This document shows positions 1 to 6,521 of a DNA stretch of 8,165 bases, piece after piece (position 1 is the stretch's first letter; each line of letters begins with the position of its first letter). This stretch comes from an uncultured Lachnospiraceae bacterium (GTDB taxonomy: Bacteria; Bacillota_A; Clostridia; Lachnospirales; Lachnospiraceae): assembly GCA_947175285.1 (NCBI GenBank), contig CAMWMM010000205.1:1-8165 (forward strand), read 5' to 3'. Below the pieces are notes generated by a model, which did no database searches, was not told the origin of the DNA, and worked only from the letters and a program-made list of their open reading frames with translations. Made by a program: the position numbers and the translations under genes.

Positions 1-612
1 GGAAAGTACAATGACTCTGTCGGCAAGCGTAATGGCTTCCGACAAGTCATGTGTAATTAAAATTGCCGTTTTTCCGGTACTTCTGATAATATTTCCGATA
101 TCTGCGGATACGGTCATTCTTGTCTGAAAATCTAATGCGCTGAAAGGTTCATCCAACAAAAGAATATCGGGTCTGACTGCCATGGTGCGGATGAGAGCGG
201 CGCGCTGGCGCATACCGCCGGAAAGTTCGGAGGGCTTCTTGTCTTTGAAAGAATCAAGCCCATACTCTTTCAAAAGGCGCAATACATAATCGATATTTTC
301 TTCTGTCATAGTTTTATTTAGTTCCAGTCCTAATATCACATTCTGATAAATGGTTCTCCATTCAAACAGATGGTCGTGCTGCAGCATATATCCGATAGAA
401 GAGGAATCACGAAAAGAAAGAGTGCCGCTTTCTGCGTTTAGAAGACCTGCGATAATGGAAAGAAGCGTTGACTTCCCGCATCCGCTTGGACCTACAATAG
501 CGAGGAATTCTCCCTCGGATACCTGAAAAGTAATCCCGGATAACGCCGGTGTTTCCCCTTTCAGATTATGATAAGAATAGGAAATGTTTTCTAAAGATAA
601 AATTGCCTGCAT
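1..612 (-). CDS. ABC transporter ATP-binding protein (NitT/TauT/thiamine-precursor type), 3' end cut by window edge
   Basis: This is the ATPase subunit of an importer, acting at the cytoplasmic face of the membrane and hydrolysing ATP to drive uptake. Reading from ATG at 612 down to 1 gives 204 codons with no stop, so the C-terminus lies outside; the family usually has about 240-260 residues. All nucleotide-binding motifs are visible: Walker A GPSGCGKST (41-49), Q-loop Q78, signature LSGGMRQR (130-137), Walker B ILLLDEP (150-156) with the catalytic Glu155, the FSALDFQTR D-loop region (157-165), and the switch His188 in THDLSEA. The HDHLFEWRTIYQNV stretch after the Q-loop and the ALDFQTR motif resemble ATPases for nitrate, taurine or sulfonate, and hydroxymethylpyrimidine (SsuB/TauB/ThiZ-like). 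The start is supported by AAGGAGA nine bases upstream. The permease and binding protein should lie beyond the left edge. The substrate cannot be read from this subunit, and no TPP riboswitch is visible in the leader. Confidence 0.93.
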   Translation of the reverse strand, partial: MQAILSLENISYSYHNLKGETPALSGITFQVSEGEFLAIVGPSGCGKSTLLSIIAGLLNAESGTLSFRDSSSIGYMLQHDHLFEWRTIYQNVILGLELNKTMTEENIDYVLRLLKEYGLDSFKDKKPSELSGGMRQRAALIRTMAVRPDILLLDEPFSALDFQTRMTVSADIGNIIRSTGKTAILITHDLSEAITLADRVIVLS

Positions 613-621
613 CCTATTAAA

Positions 622-628
622 TCTCCTT
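622..628 (-). promoter_or_regulatory. Ribosome binding site of the ABC ATPase gene
   Basis: On the minus strand AAGGAGA lies nine bases before the ATG at 612. It fixes the start of the ABC ATPase. It sits one base from the foot of the hairpin at 630-653, so folding of that hairpin could influence ribosome access. Confidence 0.75.
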
Positions 629-629
629 G

Positions 630-657
630 AATCGAGTGCGCCTGCACTCGATTTTTT
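630..657 (+). terminator. Terminator-shaped hairpin with T-tract in the divergent intergenic region
   Basis: AATCGAGTGC (630-639) and GCACTCGATT (644-653) form a perfect 10-bp stem around the four-base loop GCCT. The T-run 652-657 follows on the plus strand, giving the shape of an intrinsic terminator for plus-strand transcripts. No plus-strand gene precedes it in the window, so it would stop transcription antisense to the ABC gene before the argH promoter. On the minus strand the same stem would lie in the 5' leader of the ABC ATPase, one base before its ribosome binding site, with no T-run after it. The structure is certain; its role is inferred. Confidence 0.5.
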
Positions 658-699
658 ATATGATATTTTATGCGAGATTTGTAAATTTGTGTTTCAAAA

Positions 700-722
700 G
701 TGTGAAAAATAAATTTTCACAC
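700..722. promoter_or_regulatory. Near-palindromic inverted repeat, possible operator between divergent genes
   Basis: GTGTGAAAA (700-708) and TTTTCACAC (714-722) are perfect 9-base inverted arms separated by ATAAA. The element lies 11 bases upstream of the argH -35 box and in the region expected to hold the ABC gene promoter, which is where a shared regulator could bind. The gap between the half-sites does not match CRP or Rex operators, nor exactly an ArgR box. The binding protein is unknown. Confidence 0.4.
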
Positions 723-733
723 AGCGGTTTTGA

Positions 734-762
734 TTGAAATATATGGTTTTTTATGGTATCAT
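734..762 (+). promoter_or_regulatory. Sigma-A type promoter of argH
   Basis: TTGAAA (734-739) as -35, a 17-base spacer, and TATCAT (757-762) as -10 preceded by TG at 754-755 (extended -10) fit a vegetative Gram-positive promoter. Transcription would start near 769-770 and give a leader of about 30 bases to the argH ATG. That is too short for a riboswitch or T-box, so control most likely acts on initiation. Confidence 0.65.
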
Positions 763-786
763 CAAATTTAGATTTAATAAAGAACT

Positions 787-793
787 AAAGGAG
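787..793 (+). promoter_or_regulatory. Ribosome binding site of argH
   Basis: AAAGGAG lies seven bases before the ATG at 801, a standard strong Firmicute spacing, and supports that start. Confidence 0.8.
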
Positions 794-800
794 CGGGAAC

Positions 801-2204
801 ATGGCACAGCTTTGGGGCGGACGCTTTACGGAAGAAACAGACAAGCTTGTATATAATTTTAATGCTTCTATTACTTTTGACAAGAAGTTGTATGCGCAGG
901 ATATTGAAGGAAGTATAGCGCATGTTGTAATGCTTGCAAAACAGGGCGTTCTGACAAAAGAGGAAAAAGATGAAATTGTAAAAGGTCTGACCGGTATCAG
1001 ACAGGATGTGGAAAACGGTACGCTGCAAATTACGGAAGAATATGAGGACATTCACAGTTTTGTGGAGGCGAATCTGACAGAGCGCATCGGAGAAACAGGA
1101 AAGAAGCTGCACACCGGAAGAAGCCGCAATGATCAGGTCGCATTGGATATGAGACTGTATGTCAGAAGCGAAGTTCTTACCATAGATGTTTTAGTAAAAA
1201 AACTGCTTACAACACTGCTTCGGCTGATGGAGGAAAATACGGAAACCTATATGCCGGGCTTTACACATTTACAGAAAGCGCAGCCGGTGACACTGGCACA
1301 TCATATAGGCGCCTACTTTGAAATGTTTAAAAGAGACAGACAGAGATTAAAGGATATTTATGAAAGAATGAACTATTGTCCTCTCGGCGCAGGCGCATTG
1401 GCGGGTACGACCTATCCGTTAGACAGATATTATACCGCAAATCTGCTTGGTTTTGAGGGACCTACCTTAAACAGCATGGATTCCGTTGCAGACAGAGATT
1501 ATGTCATAGAATTTCTTTCGGCGCTTTCTATGATAATGATGCACTTAAGCAGATTCTGTGAGGAAATTATAATTTGGAACTCTAATGAGTATCGCTTCGT
1601 GGAAATAGATGATTCTTATGCAACGGGAAGCAGTATTATGCCGCAGAAGAAAAACCCTGATATAGCGGAATTAATCCGGGGAAAGACCGGCAGGGTATAC
1701 GGTGCATTAATGTCTTTACTGACAACGATGAAAGGCATACCGCTTGCTTATAATAAAGATATGCAGGAAGATAAGGAGCTGACTTTTGATGCAATCGATA
1801 CGGTAAAGGGATGCCTTGCCTTATTTGACGGCATGATAAAGACGATAAAGTTTAACCGTTTCGTTATGGAAAAAAGCGCTATGATGGGATTTACCAATGC
1901 AACGGATGCTGCTGACTATCTTGTCGGAAAAGGAGTGGCATTCAGAGATGCGCATGGCATTATCGGCAGATTAGTGTTATACTGTATCGAGAAGAACTGC
2001 AGTATTGATGATTTATCAATAGATGAACTAAAAGGCATCAGTCCGGTTTTTGAAGCGGATGTTTATGAAAAAATCAGCCTGAAAGCATGTGTGGATAAAA
2101 GGCTGACAGTGGGAGCGCCGGGACCGGAAGCGATGCGTAAAGTGATTCAAATAGAAAAAGAATACCTTGCCGGTGATAAGGCAAGTGAAAATGAGGAGAT
2201 GTGA
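801..2204 (+). CDS. argH: Argininosuccinate lyase
   Basis: The product splits argininosuccinate into L-arginine and fumarate, the last step of arginine synthesis, in the cytosol as a homotetramer of the fumarase/aspartase superfamily. At 467 residues it is full length (usual range about 455-470). The start MAQLWGGRFT is the classic N-terminus. HTGRSRNDQ (104-112) is the conserved first region, FTHLQKAQP (from 154) carries the Thr155-His156 pair of the active site, and GSSIMPQKKNPD (276-287) is the superfamily signature loop with the catalytic serine. ATG 801 has AAAGGAG seven bases upstream and its own promoter at 734-762. The stop is followed after four bases by asd, so the two are probably co-transcribed and translationally coupled. 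argG and other arg genes are not adjacent within this window. No motif is missing or broken. Confidence 0.97.
   Translation: MAQLWGGRFTEETDKLVYNFNASITFDKKLYAQDIEGSIAHVVMLAKQGVLTKEEKDEIVKGLTGIRQDVENGTLQITEEYEDIHSFVEANLTERIGETGKKLHTGRSRNDQVALDMRLYVRSEVLTIDVLVKKLLTTLLRLMEENTETYMPGFTHLQKAQPVTLAHHIGAYFEMFKRDRQRLKDIYERMNYCPLGAGALAGTTYPLDRYYTANLLGFEGPTLNSMDSVADRDYVIEFLSALSMIMMHLSRFCEEIIIWNSNEYRFVEIDDSYATGSSIMPQKKNPDIAELIRGKTGRVYGALMSLLTTMKGIPLAYNKDMQEDKELTFDAIDTVKGCLALFDGMIKTIKFNRFVMEKSAMMGFTNATDAADYLVGKGVAFRDAHGIIGRLVLYCIEKNCSIDDLSIDELKGISPVFEADVYEKISLKACVDKRLTVGAPGPEAMRKVIQIEKEYLAGDKASENEEM
2194..2198 (+). promoter_or_regulatory. Ribosome binding site of asd, inside the argH 3' end
   Basis: AGGAG within the last argH codons lies ten bases before ATG 2209. 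It decides for that ATG over the in-frame TTG at 2167, which would add 14 residues (starting MPVIRQ) that do not resemble the family N-terminus. Confidence 0.7.
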
Positions 2205-2208
2205 GAAA

Positions 2209-3294
2209 ATGAGTGAAAGATTAAAAGTAGGTATTTTAGGCGGAACAGGAATGGTAGGACAGAGATTTATTTCCCTGCTGGAAAATCATCCCTGGTTTGA
2301 AGTGACAACGATTGCAGCAAGCCCGCGTTCTGCAGGCAAGACTTATGAAGAAGCGGTAGGCGATAGATGGAAAATGACAACGCCGATGCCGGAAGCAGTC
2401 AAAAAGCTTATTGTTTTAAATGTCAATGAGGTGGAAAAAGTAGCAGCCGAAGTGGATTTTGTTTTTTCGGCAGTTGATATGACAAAGGATGAGATTAAGA
2501 AAATCGAAGAGGAATATGCAAAAACAGAGACACCTGTTGTTTCCAATAACAGCGCGCACAGATGGACACCGGATGTGCCTATGGTTGTACCGGAAATCAA
2601 TCCGGAACACTTTGAGGTGATAGAATCACAGAAAAAGAGACTGGGTACACAGAGAGGCTTTATTGCGGTAAAGCCGAACTGCTCCATCCAGAGTTATGCT
2701 CCGGTACTGACAGCATGGAAAGAGTTTGAGCCGTATGAAGTTGTGGCAACTACTTATCAGGCGATTTCCGGCGCCGGAAAAACTTTTAAAGACTGGCCGG
2801 AGATGGTGGAAAATGTGATTCCTTATATCGGCGGAGAAGAAGAAAAGAGCGAAAAAGAACCTCTTAGAATCTGGGGGAAAATAGAAAACGGGGAAATTGT
2901 TCCGGCAACAAGCCCTGTCATTACCTGTCAATGTATTCGTGTACCGGTATTAAACGGACATACGGCGGCAGTTTTTGTCAAGTTTAAGAAACAGCCGACA
3001 AAAGAGGCGCTGATTGAGAAACTGGTACAGTATAAGGGACTTCCTCAGGAATTGAATCTTCCCAGTGCGCCGAAGCAGTTTATTCAGTATATGGAAGAGG
3101 ATAACCGTCCGCAGGTAAAACTGGATGTTGATTTTGAAAACGGCATGGGTATCAGCGTAGGACGTATCAGACCGGACAGCGTATATGACTGGAAGTTTAT
3201 CGGACTTTCTCATAATACGGTACGCGGCGCGGCAGGCGGAGCCATTTTGTGCGCGGAAACGCTGAAAGCAAAAGGTTATATTACGAAGAAATAA
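2209..3294 (+). CDS. asd: Aspartate-semialdehyde dehydrogenase, archaeal/fungal type
   Basis: The product reduces L-aspartyl-4-phosphate with NADPH to L-aspartate-4-semialdehyde, the branch-point step towards lysine/diaminopimelate, methionine and threonine. From ATG 2209 it has 361 residues, normal for the archaeal/fungal-like class (the E. coli class has similar length but different motifs). The N-terminus is a Rossmann nucleotide loop, GGTGMVGQRF (11-20). The catalytic cysteine is Cys158 in KPNCS; the active-site TTYQAISGAG segment follows; RVPVLNGHT (244-252) carries the conserved His251. The C-terminal region has the usual conserved arginines around SVGRIRPDS. The gene starts four bases after argH stops, which suggests translational coupling. 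Pairing with argH is a local arrangement; I know of no enzymatic coupling between the two. The class, also common in clostridia, is inferred from overall sequence style. Confidence 0.95.
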   Translation: MSERLKVGILGGTGMVGQRFISLLENHPWFEVTTIAASPRSAGKTYEEAVGDRWKMTTPMPEAVKKLIVLNVNEVEKVAAEVDFVFSAVDMTKDEIKKIEEEYAKTETPVVSNNSAHRWTPDVPMVVPEINPEHFEVIESQKKRLGTQRGFIAVKPNCSIQSYAPVLTAWKEFEPYEVVATTYQAISGAGKTFKDWPEMVENVIPYIGGEEEKSEKEPLRIWGKIENGEIVPATSPVITCQCIRVPVLNGHTAAVFVKFKKQPTKEALIEKLVQYKGLPQELNLPSAPKQFIQYMEEDNRPQVKLDVDFENGMGISVGRIRPDSVYDWKFIGLSHNTVRGAAGGAILCAETLKAKGYITKK

Positions 3295-3343
3295 AAAGAA
3301 AGTATGCCGCGGAAAAACTCGGCAGTGTGAGCGGGTGGATGTA

Positions 3344-5083
3344 ATGAGCGAAATGGAAATAGACGAACTTAAGTCTCAGATAGTGGTATTGGATAATATG
3401 AATAAGAAGCTGTCACAGGATGCAAAGATGCTTCGGTTAATTTGTGAAACTTCCAGAAGTGCCTTTCTTTATTATAATTATAAAGGAAACAAGATACGGA
3501 CTATTGCAAACTGGGATTATTTTTTCGACTATGAAATGACAGATGTGGAGCAGTTTTCACTCTTTTATGACTGGGTGGAGGAAAAATATGCCGCTCCTTT
3601 GCGGGATGTGCTTTTTTTAGAAAAAAGAGGCATGACAACAGCAGCAGTTGATGTAAAAGTCAAAGAAAGCAAAATGTGGGTCGAAGTAGAGACGAATATC
3701 AAATATGATGATAACGGCACTCCTACCGATAAAATTATCCGTTTCAAAGATGTGACGAAGTTTAACTCGCAAAATGACCAGTTGACTTATATGTCCTATT
3801 ACGATCTTTTGACAGGATTATATAACCGGAACTATTTCGTTCGGCTTCTCGGAGAATTTGTGCATCGTGCAAAAGAAGAAAGCAAATCGGTCGCTGTGAT
3901 GTTTATTGATTTGGATGACTTCAGAAAAATGAATGACGGCTTCGGTATTATTATCGGGGATGAGCTTGTTCAGTTATTTGGACAATTTTTGTCGGATTTT
4001 TCAGATGAAAACGTTATCGTTTCTCATTTTAACAGCGATATTTATTGCATCGGCATTTATGACCCCTGCGGAGCGCGGAGTGTAGAGGAAATTTATAAGC
4101 GGATATCGAGTGGATTAGAAACGCCTTTCAAATTGAGCAATGGGCAGGAAATTGCCCTGACGGTCAGCGTCGGTGTTGCAGAATATCCTGAAGCGGCATC
4201 GAACGCATTAGAGCTTATTAACTGTGCGGAAATTGTTATGTTTAGAGCAAAAAAAACCGGGAAAGGCAAAATTCAGAATTTTGACGGCTCTATTCTGGAA
4301 GACTTTTTACAGAATGTCACAATTGATAACAAGTTAAAAGAGGCGGTTTTCGAACAGAATTTTATGATGTATTTTCAGCCGCAGTTTCATACGACAGACA
4401 AAGTGCTCAGAGGTGTGGAAGCGCTTATTCGTTGGAAAGATGATAGCGGAAAAACGATTCGCCCGGATGTTTTTATACCGATTGCGGAAAAAAACGGAAC
4501 AATTGTTCCGATTGGCACATGGGTGATAGAAGAGAGTGTTCGTATTTATGCAGGATGGAAAAAGAAATATCATTATCCGCTGCTAATTTCTTTAAATGTT
4601 TCTGCAATTCAGTATAAGCAGCCGGATTTCATCGACAGGGTTATGGAAATCCTGAAAAAATATGATGTGAAACCGGAAGAGATAGAACTGGAAATTACGG
4701 AGACCATCTTAATTGACGATTTTAAAGAAATTGTAGAGAAGTTAGTTGTTTTAAGAAAGTATGGAATAAAAATATCATTGGATGATTTCGGGACAGGCTA
4801 TTCTTCCCTTTCTTATCTGAAAGGACTGCCGATTGATACGTTAAAGATTGATAAATCATTTATTGATACGGTTATTACGGACGAAAATACCAGAATTATT
4901 ACGGAATCTATCATTTATATGGTGAAAAAGCTAGGTTTTGAAACAATTGCAGAAGGTGTGGAAACACAGGAGCAGTATGATTACCTTTCGGCAATCGATT
5001 GTGATAATATACAGGGATACTATTTGGGAAGACCGATGCCGCCGGAAAAAATCGAGGCATTAATTGAGAAAACACTCGCATAA
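3344..5083 (+). CDS. PAS-GGDEF-EAL protein, probable c-di-GMP phosphodiesterase with degenerate cyclase domain
   Basis: About 579 residues, with no membrane segment or signal peptide, so cytosolic. A short coiled coil (about 5-35) leads into a PAS-like sensor (about 35-140), a GGDEF fold (about 145-310) and an EAL domain (about 325-575). The GGDEF domain keeps DLLTGLYNR (from 154) and the metal-site FIDLDDF (187-193), but the GGDEF signature itself reads NSDIY (230-234) and no RxxD inhibitory site precedes it, so cyclase activity is unlikely. The EAL domain keeps E359-A-L, N418, E450 in EITET, D480-D481 in DDFGTGYSS, K501, E537 in AEGVET and Q557, the full metal and catalytic set, so it should hydrolyse c-di-GMP to pGpG. 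The start is uncertain: ATG 3344 has a weak GGTGG five bases upstream; GTG 3335 and ATG 3353 are alternatives. It lies 49 bases after asd with no T-tracted terminator between, and 22 bases before the ATPase gene. Confidence 0.92.
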   Translation: MSEMEIDELKSQIVVLDNMNKKLSQDAKMLRLICETSRSAFLYYNYKGNKIRTIANWDYFFDYEMTDVEQFSLFYDWVEEKYAAPLRDVLFLEKRGMTTAAVDVKVKESKMWVEVETNIKYDDNGTPTDKIIRFKDVTKFNSQNDQLTYMSYYDLLTGLYNRNYFVRLLGEFVHRAKEESKSVAVMFIDLDDFRKMNDGFGIIIGDELVQLFGQFLSDFSDENVIVSHFNSDIYCIGIYDPCGARSVEEIYKRISSGLETPFKLSNGQEIALTVSVGVAEYPEAASNALELINCAEIVMFRAKKTGKGKIQNFDGSILEDFLQNVTIDNKLKEAVFEQNFMMYFQPQFHTTDKVLRGVEALIRWKDDSGKTIRPDVFIPIAEKNGTIVPIGTWVIEESVRIYAGWKKKYHYPLLISLNVSAIQYKQPDFIDRVMEILKKYDVKPEEIELEITETILIDDFKEIVEKLVVLRKYGIKISLDDFGTGYSSLSYLKGLPIDTLKIDKSFIDTVITDENTRIITESIIYMVKKLGFETIAEGVETQEQYDYLSAIDCDNIQGYYLGRPMPPEKIEALIEKTLA

Positions 5084-5093
5084 TTACATATAT

Positions 5094-5099
5094 GGGAGG
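5094..5099 (+). promoter_or_regulatory. Ribosome binding site of the ATPase gene
   Basis: GGGAGG sits six bases before ATG 5106. It decides that start over an upstream in-frame codon at 5064, which would overlap the EAL coding region and add an unconserved MRKHSHN extension. Confidence 0.8.
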
Positions 5100-5105
5100 A
5101 AATCT

Positions 5106-6479
5106 ATGTTACCAGGCAGAATGTCAGAATTGCAGTATTTGAATCAATATTATGACAGAGAAGGCAGCCAGATTCTGGTCATATACGGACAAAAACATAT
5201 TGGTAAGACAACTCTTGTAAAAGAGTTTGCAAAGGACAGACCGAGTTATTATTATCTTGCAAGGTCTTGTTCGGAGCGCGAGCAGATGTATCAGTGGGGG
5301 ATGCAGTTAAAAACGGACGGGGAAGCAGAACCGGACGGCGGAAATAAGTTCCCGGGCTTTTACGATATCCTGACGGCTATTTGTGCGAGCAGCGGCAAGA
5401 AGGTCATTATAATAGATGAGTTTCAAAATATTGTCAAAGCCAGCACTGCTTTTATGAGAGAGTTGATTTCCTTTATTCATGATGAAGAGGAAAGAGAAGG
5501 CGTGACCGTTTTGCTATGCAGTTCTTCTATCGGGTGGGTGGAAAACAGCATGATTACCAAAATCGGAGAAGCTGCCTACGAATTATCCGGGCTGTTAAAG
5601 CTGCGGGAATTGTCATTTGGAGATATTGTGCATCGTTTCCCCAATTTCAGAATTGAGGAATGTGTGGAGGCATATGCTATTTTGGGCGGAATTCCGGGAT
5701 TGTGGAATCAGTTTGATGATAAACTGACAATTCAGCAGAATATCTGCCGGCATATTTTGAATCCCGACAGTCTTTTGTTTGAAGAGGGAGAGCGGATGGT
5801 TGCGGAGCAGCTGCGTGAGACGAGCGTTTATCATACTATTTTAGCGACGATTGCGGCAGGCAATCATAAGCTAAATGACATCTATCTCCATACGGAATTT
5901 TCACGTGCAAAAATCAGCGTTTATTTAAAGAATTTAATGGAACTGGAACTGGTGGAAAAAGTATTTTCCTATGATACGGCAGGCAAAGAAAACGCACAAA
6001 AAGGGATATATCGGATTATTCATCCTTTCGTGGATTTCTATTTTACCTATATCTATCCTTATATGAGCGCGTTACATACAATGTCGGTAGGAGAATATTA
6101 CAATACTTATATTTATCCTACTTTCAGGAAGTATGTTTCCGCCTGCTTTAAAAAGGTATGCCGACAGTATCTGGAGAAACTGAACGAGCGCGGGAAACTG
6201 CCGATTCGTTATGAGAGCAGCGGCGAATGGGTCGGGAAAGAGGGAACAATTGACGTTATTGCACAGGATGCAAACGGCAGGACGTTAGTTGCTTTATGTA
6301 ACTGGGAAAAGCCGATGATGACCTACGCGGATTATGAGTGGGTATTGTCATGTGCGGAGAAAGCCAAAATCAGTGTGGATTACATTTATTTATATACCGC
6401 TTCGAGATTTGATGAAAAACTGGATTTGGAAGCAAAAATAAAGAAAAACCTGAAATTAGTGCAGGTATCGGATATTTAA
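5106..6479 (+). CDS. ATPase_2/DUF234-type P-loop ATPase, function unknown
   Basis: A 457-residue predicted cytosolic protein of the STAND/MNS-like archaeal ATPase family (Pfam ATPase_2, often followed by DUF234). The N-terminus LPGRMSELQYLNQYY matches the family opening. Walker A is GQKHIGKTT (28-36), where most relatives have GRRRVGKT. Walker B is VIIIDEFQ (100-107). An ELSGLLKLRELSF stretch after it matches the conserved post-sensor region. A winged-helix segment lies at about 240-295, with KLNDIYLHTEFSRAKISVYL resembling the recognition part. The C-terminus (about 310-457) has the DUF234 layout with an IDVIA strand (Asp383) and a following LVALCNW strand (394-400). In the usual nuclease-like core this last strand reads E-x-K before W; here it is L-C-N, so nuclease chemistry seems lost. 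The gene lies between the c-di-GMP gene (22 bases) and the topoisomerase gene (42 bases). No confident cellular role can be assigned. Confidence 0.85.
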   Translation: MLPGRMSELQYLNQYYDREGSQILVIYGQKHIGKTTLVKEFAKDRPSYYYLARSCSEREQMYQWGMQLKTDGEAEPDGGNKFPGFYDILTAICASSGKKVIIIDEFQNIVKASTAFMRELISFIHDEEEREGVTVLLCSSSIGWVENSMITKIGEAAYELSGLLKLRELSFGDIVHRFPNFRIEECVEAYAILGGIPGLWNQFDDKLTIQQNICRHILNPDSLLFEEGERMVAEQLRETSVYHTILATIAAGNHKLNDIYLHTEFSRAKISVYLKNLMELELVEKVFSYDTAGKENAQKGIYRIIHPFVDFYFTYIYPYMSALHTMSVGEYYNTYIYPTFRKYVSACFKKVCRQYLEKLNERGKLPIRYESSGEWVGKEGTIDVIAQDANGRTLVALCNWEKPMMTYADYEWVLSCAEKAKISVDYIYLYTASRFDEKLDLEAKIKKNLKLVQVSDI

Positions 6480-6521
6480 CAAAGGAAACGATAGATACGA
6501 TAAAAACGGATACGAGGTATT

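Noticed and set aside
655..697. Promoter of the ABC gene on the minus strand
   Set aside because: Several AT-rich -10-like strings exist (TATCAT 665-660, TAAAAT 670-665), and TTGAAA at 697-692, but none pair at 16-18 bases, so no call was made.
700..722. CRP, Rex or ArgR binding site
   Set aside because: The gap between TGTGA and TCACA is 11 bases (CRP needs 6), TGTGAA to TTCACA is 9 (Rex is shorter), and the palindrome is three bases longer than an 18-base ARG box.
613..800. TPP riboswitch, T-box or other leader RNA for the ABC gene or argH
   Set aside because: No conserved TPP core (CTGAGA / ACCTGA) or T-box motif is seen on either strand; the predicted argH leader is only about 30 bases.
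774..1112. Minus-strand open frame opposite argH
   Set aside because: It lies over the argH start and promoter region, has no family resemblance, and is explained as a shadow of argH coding.
2167..2208. Upstream TTG start for asd
   Set aside because: It overlaps argH, has no better ribosome site, and adds residues not typical of the family; ATG 2209 with AGGAG is preferred.
3305..3324. Terminator between asd and the c-di-GMP gene
   Set aside because: TGCCG and CGGCA form only a 5-bp stem with a 10-base loop and no T-run follows.
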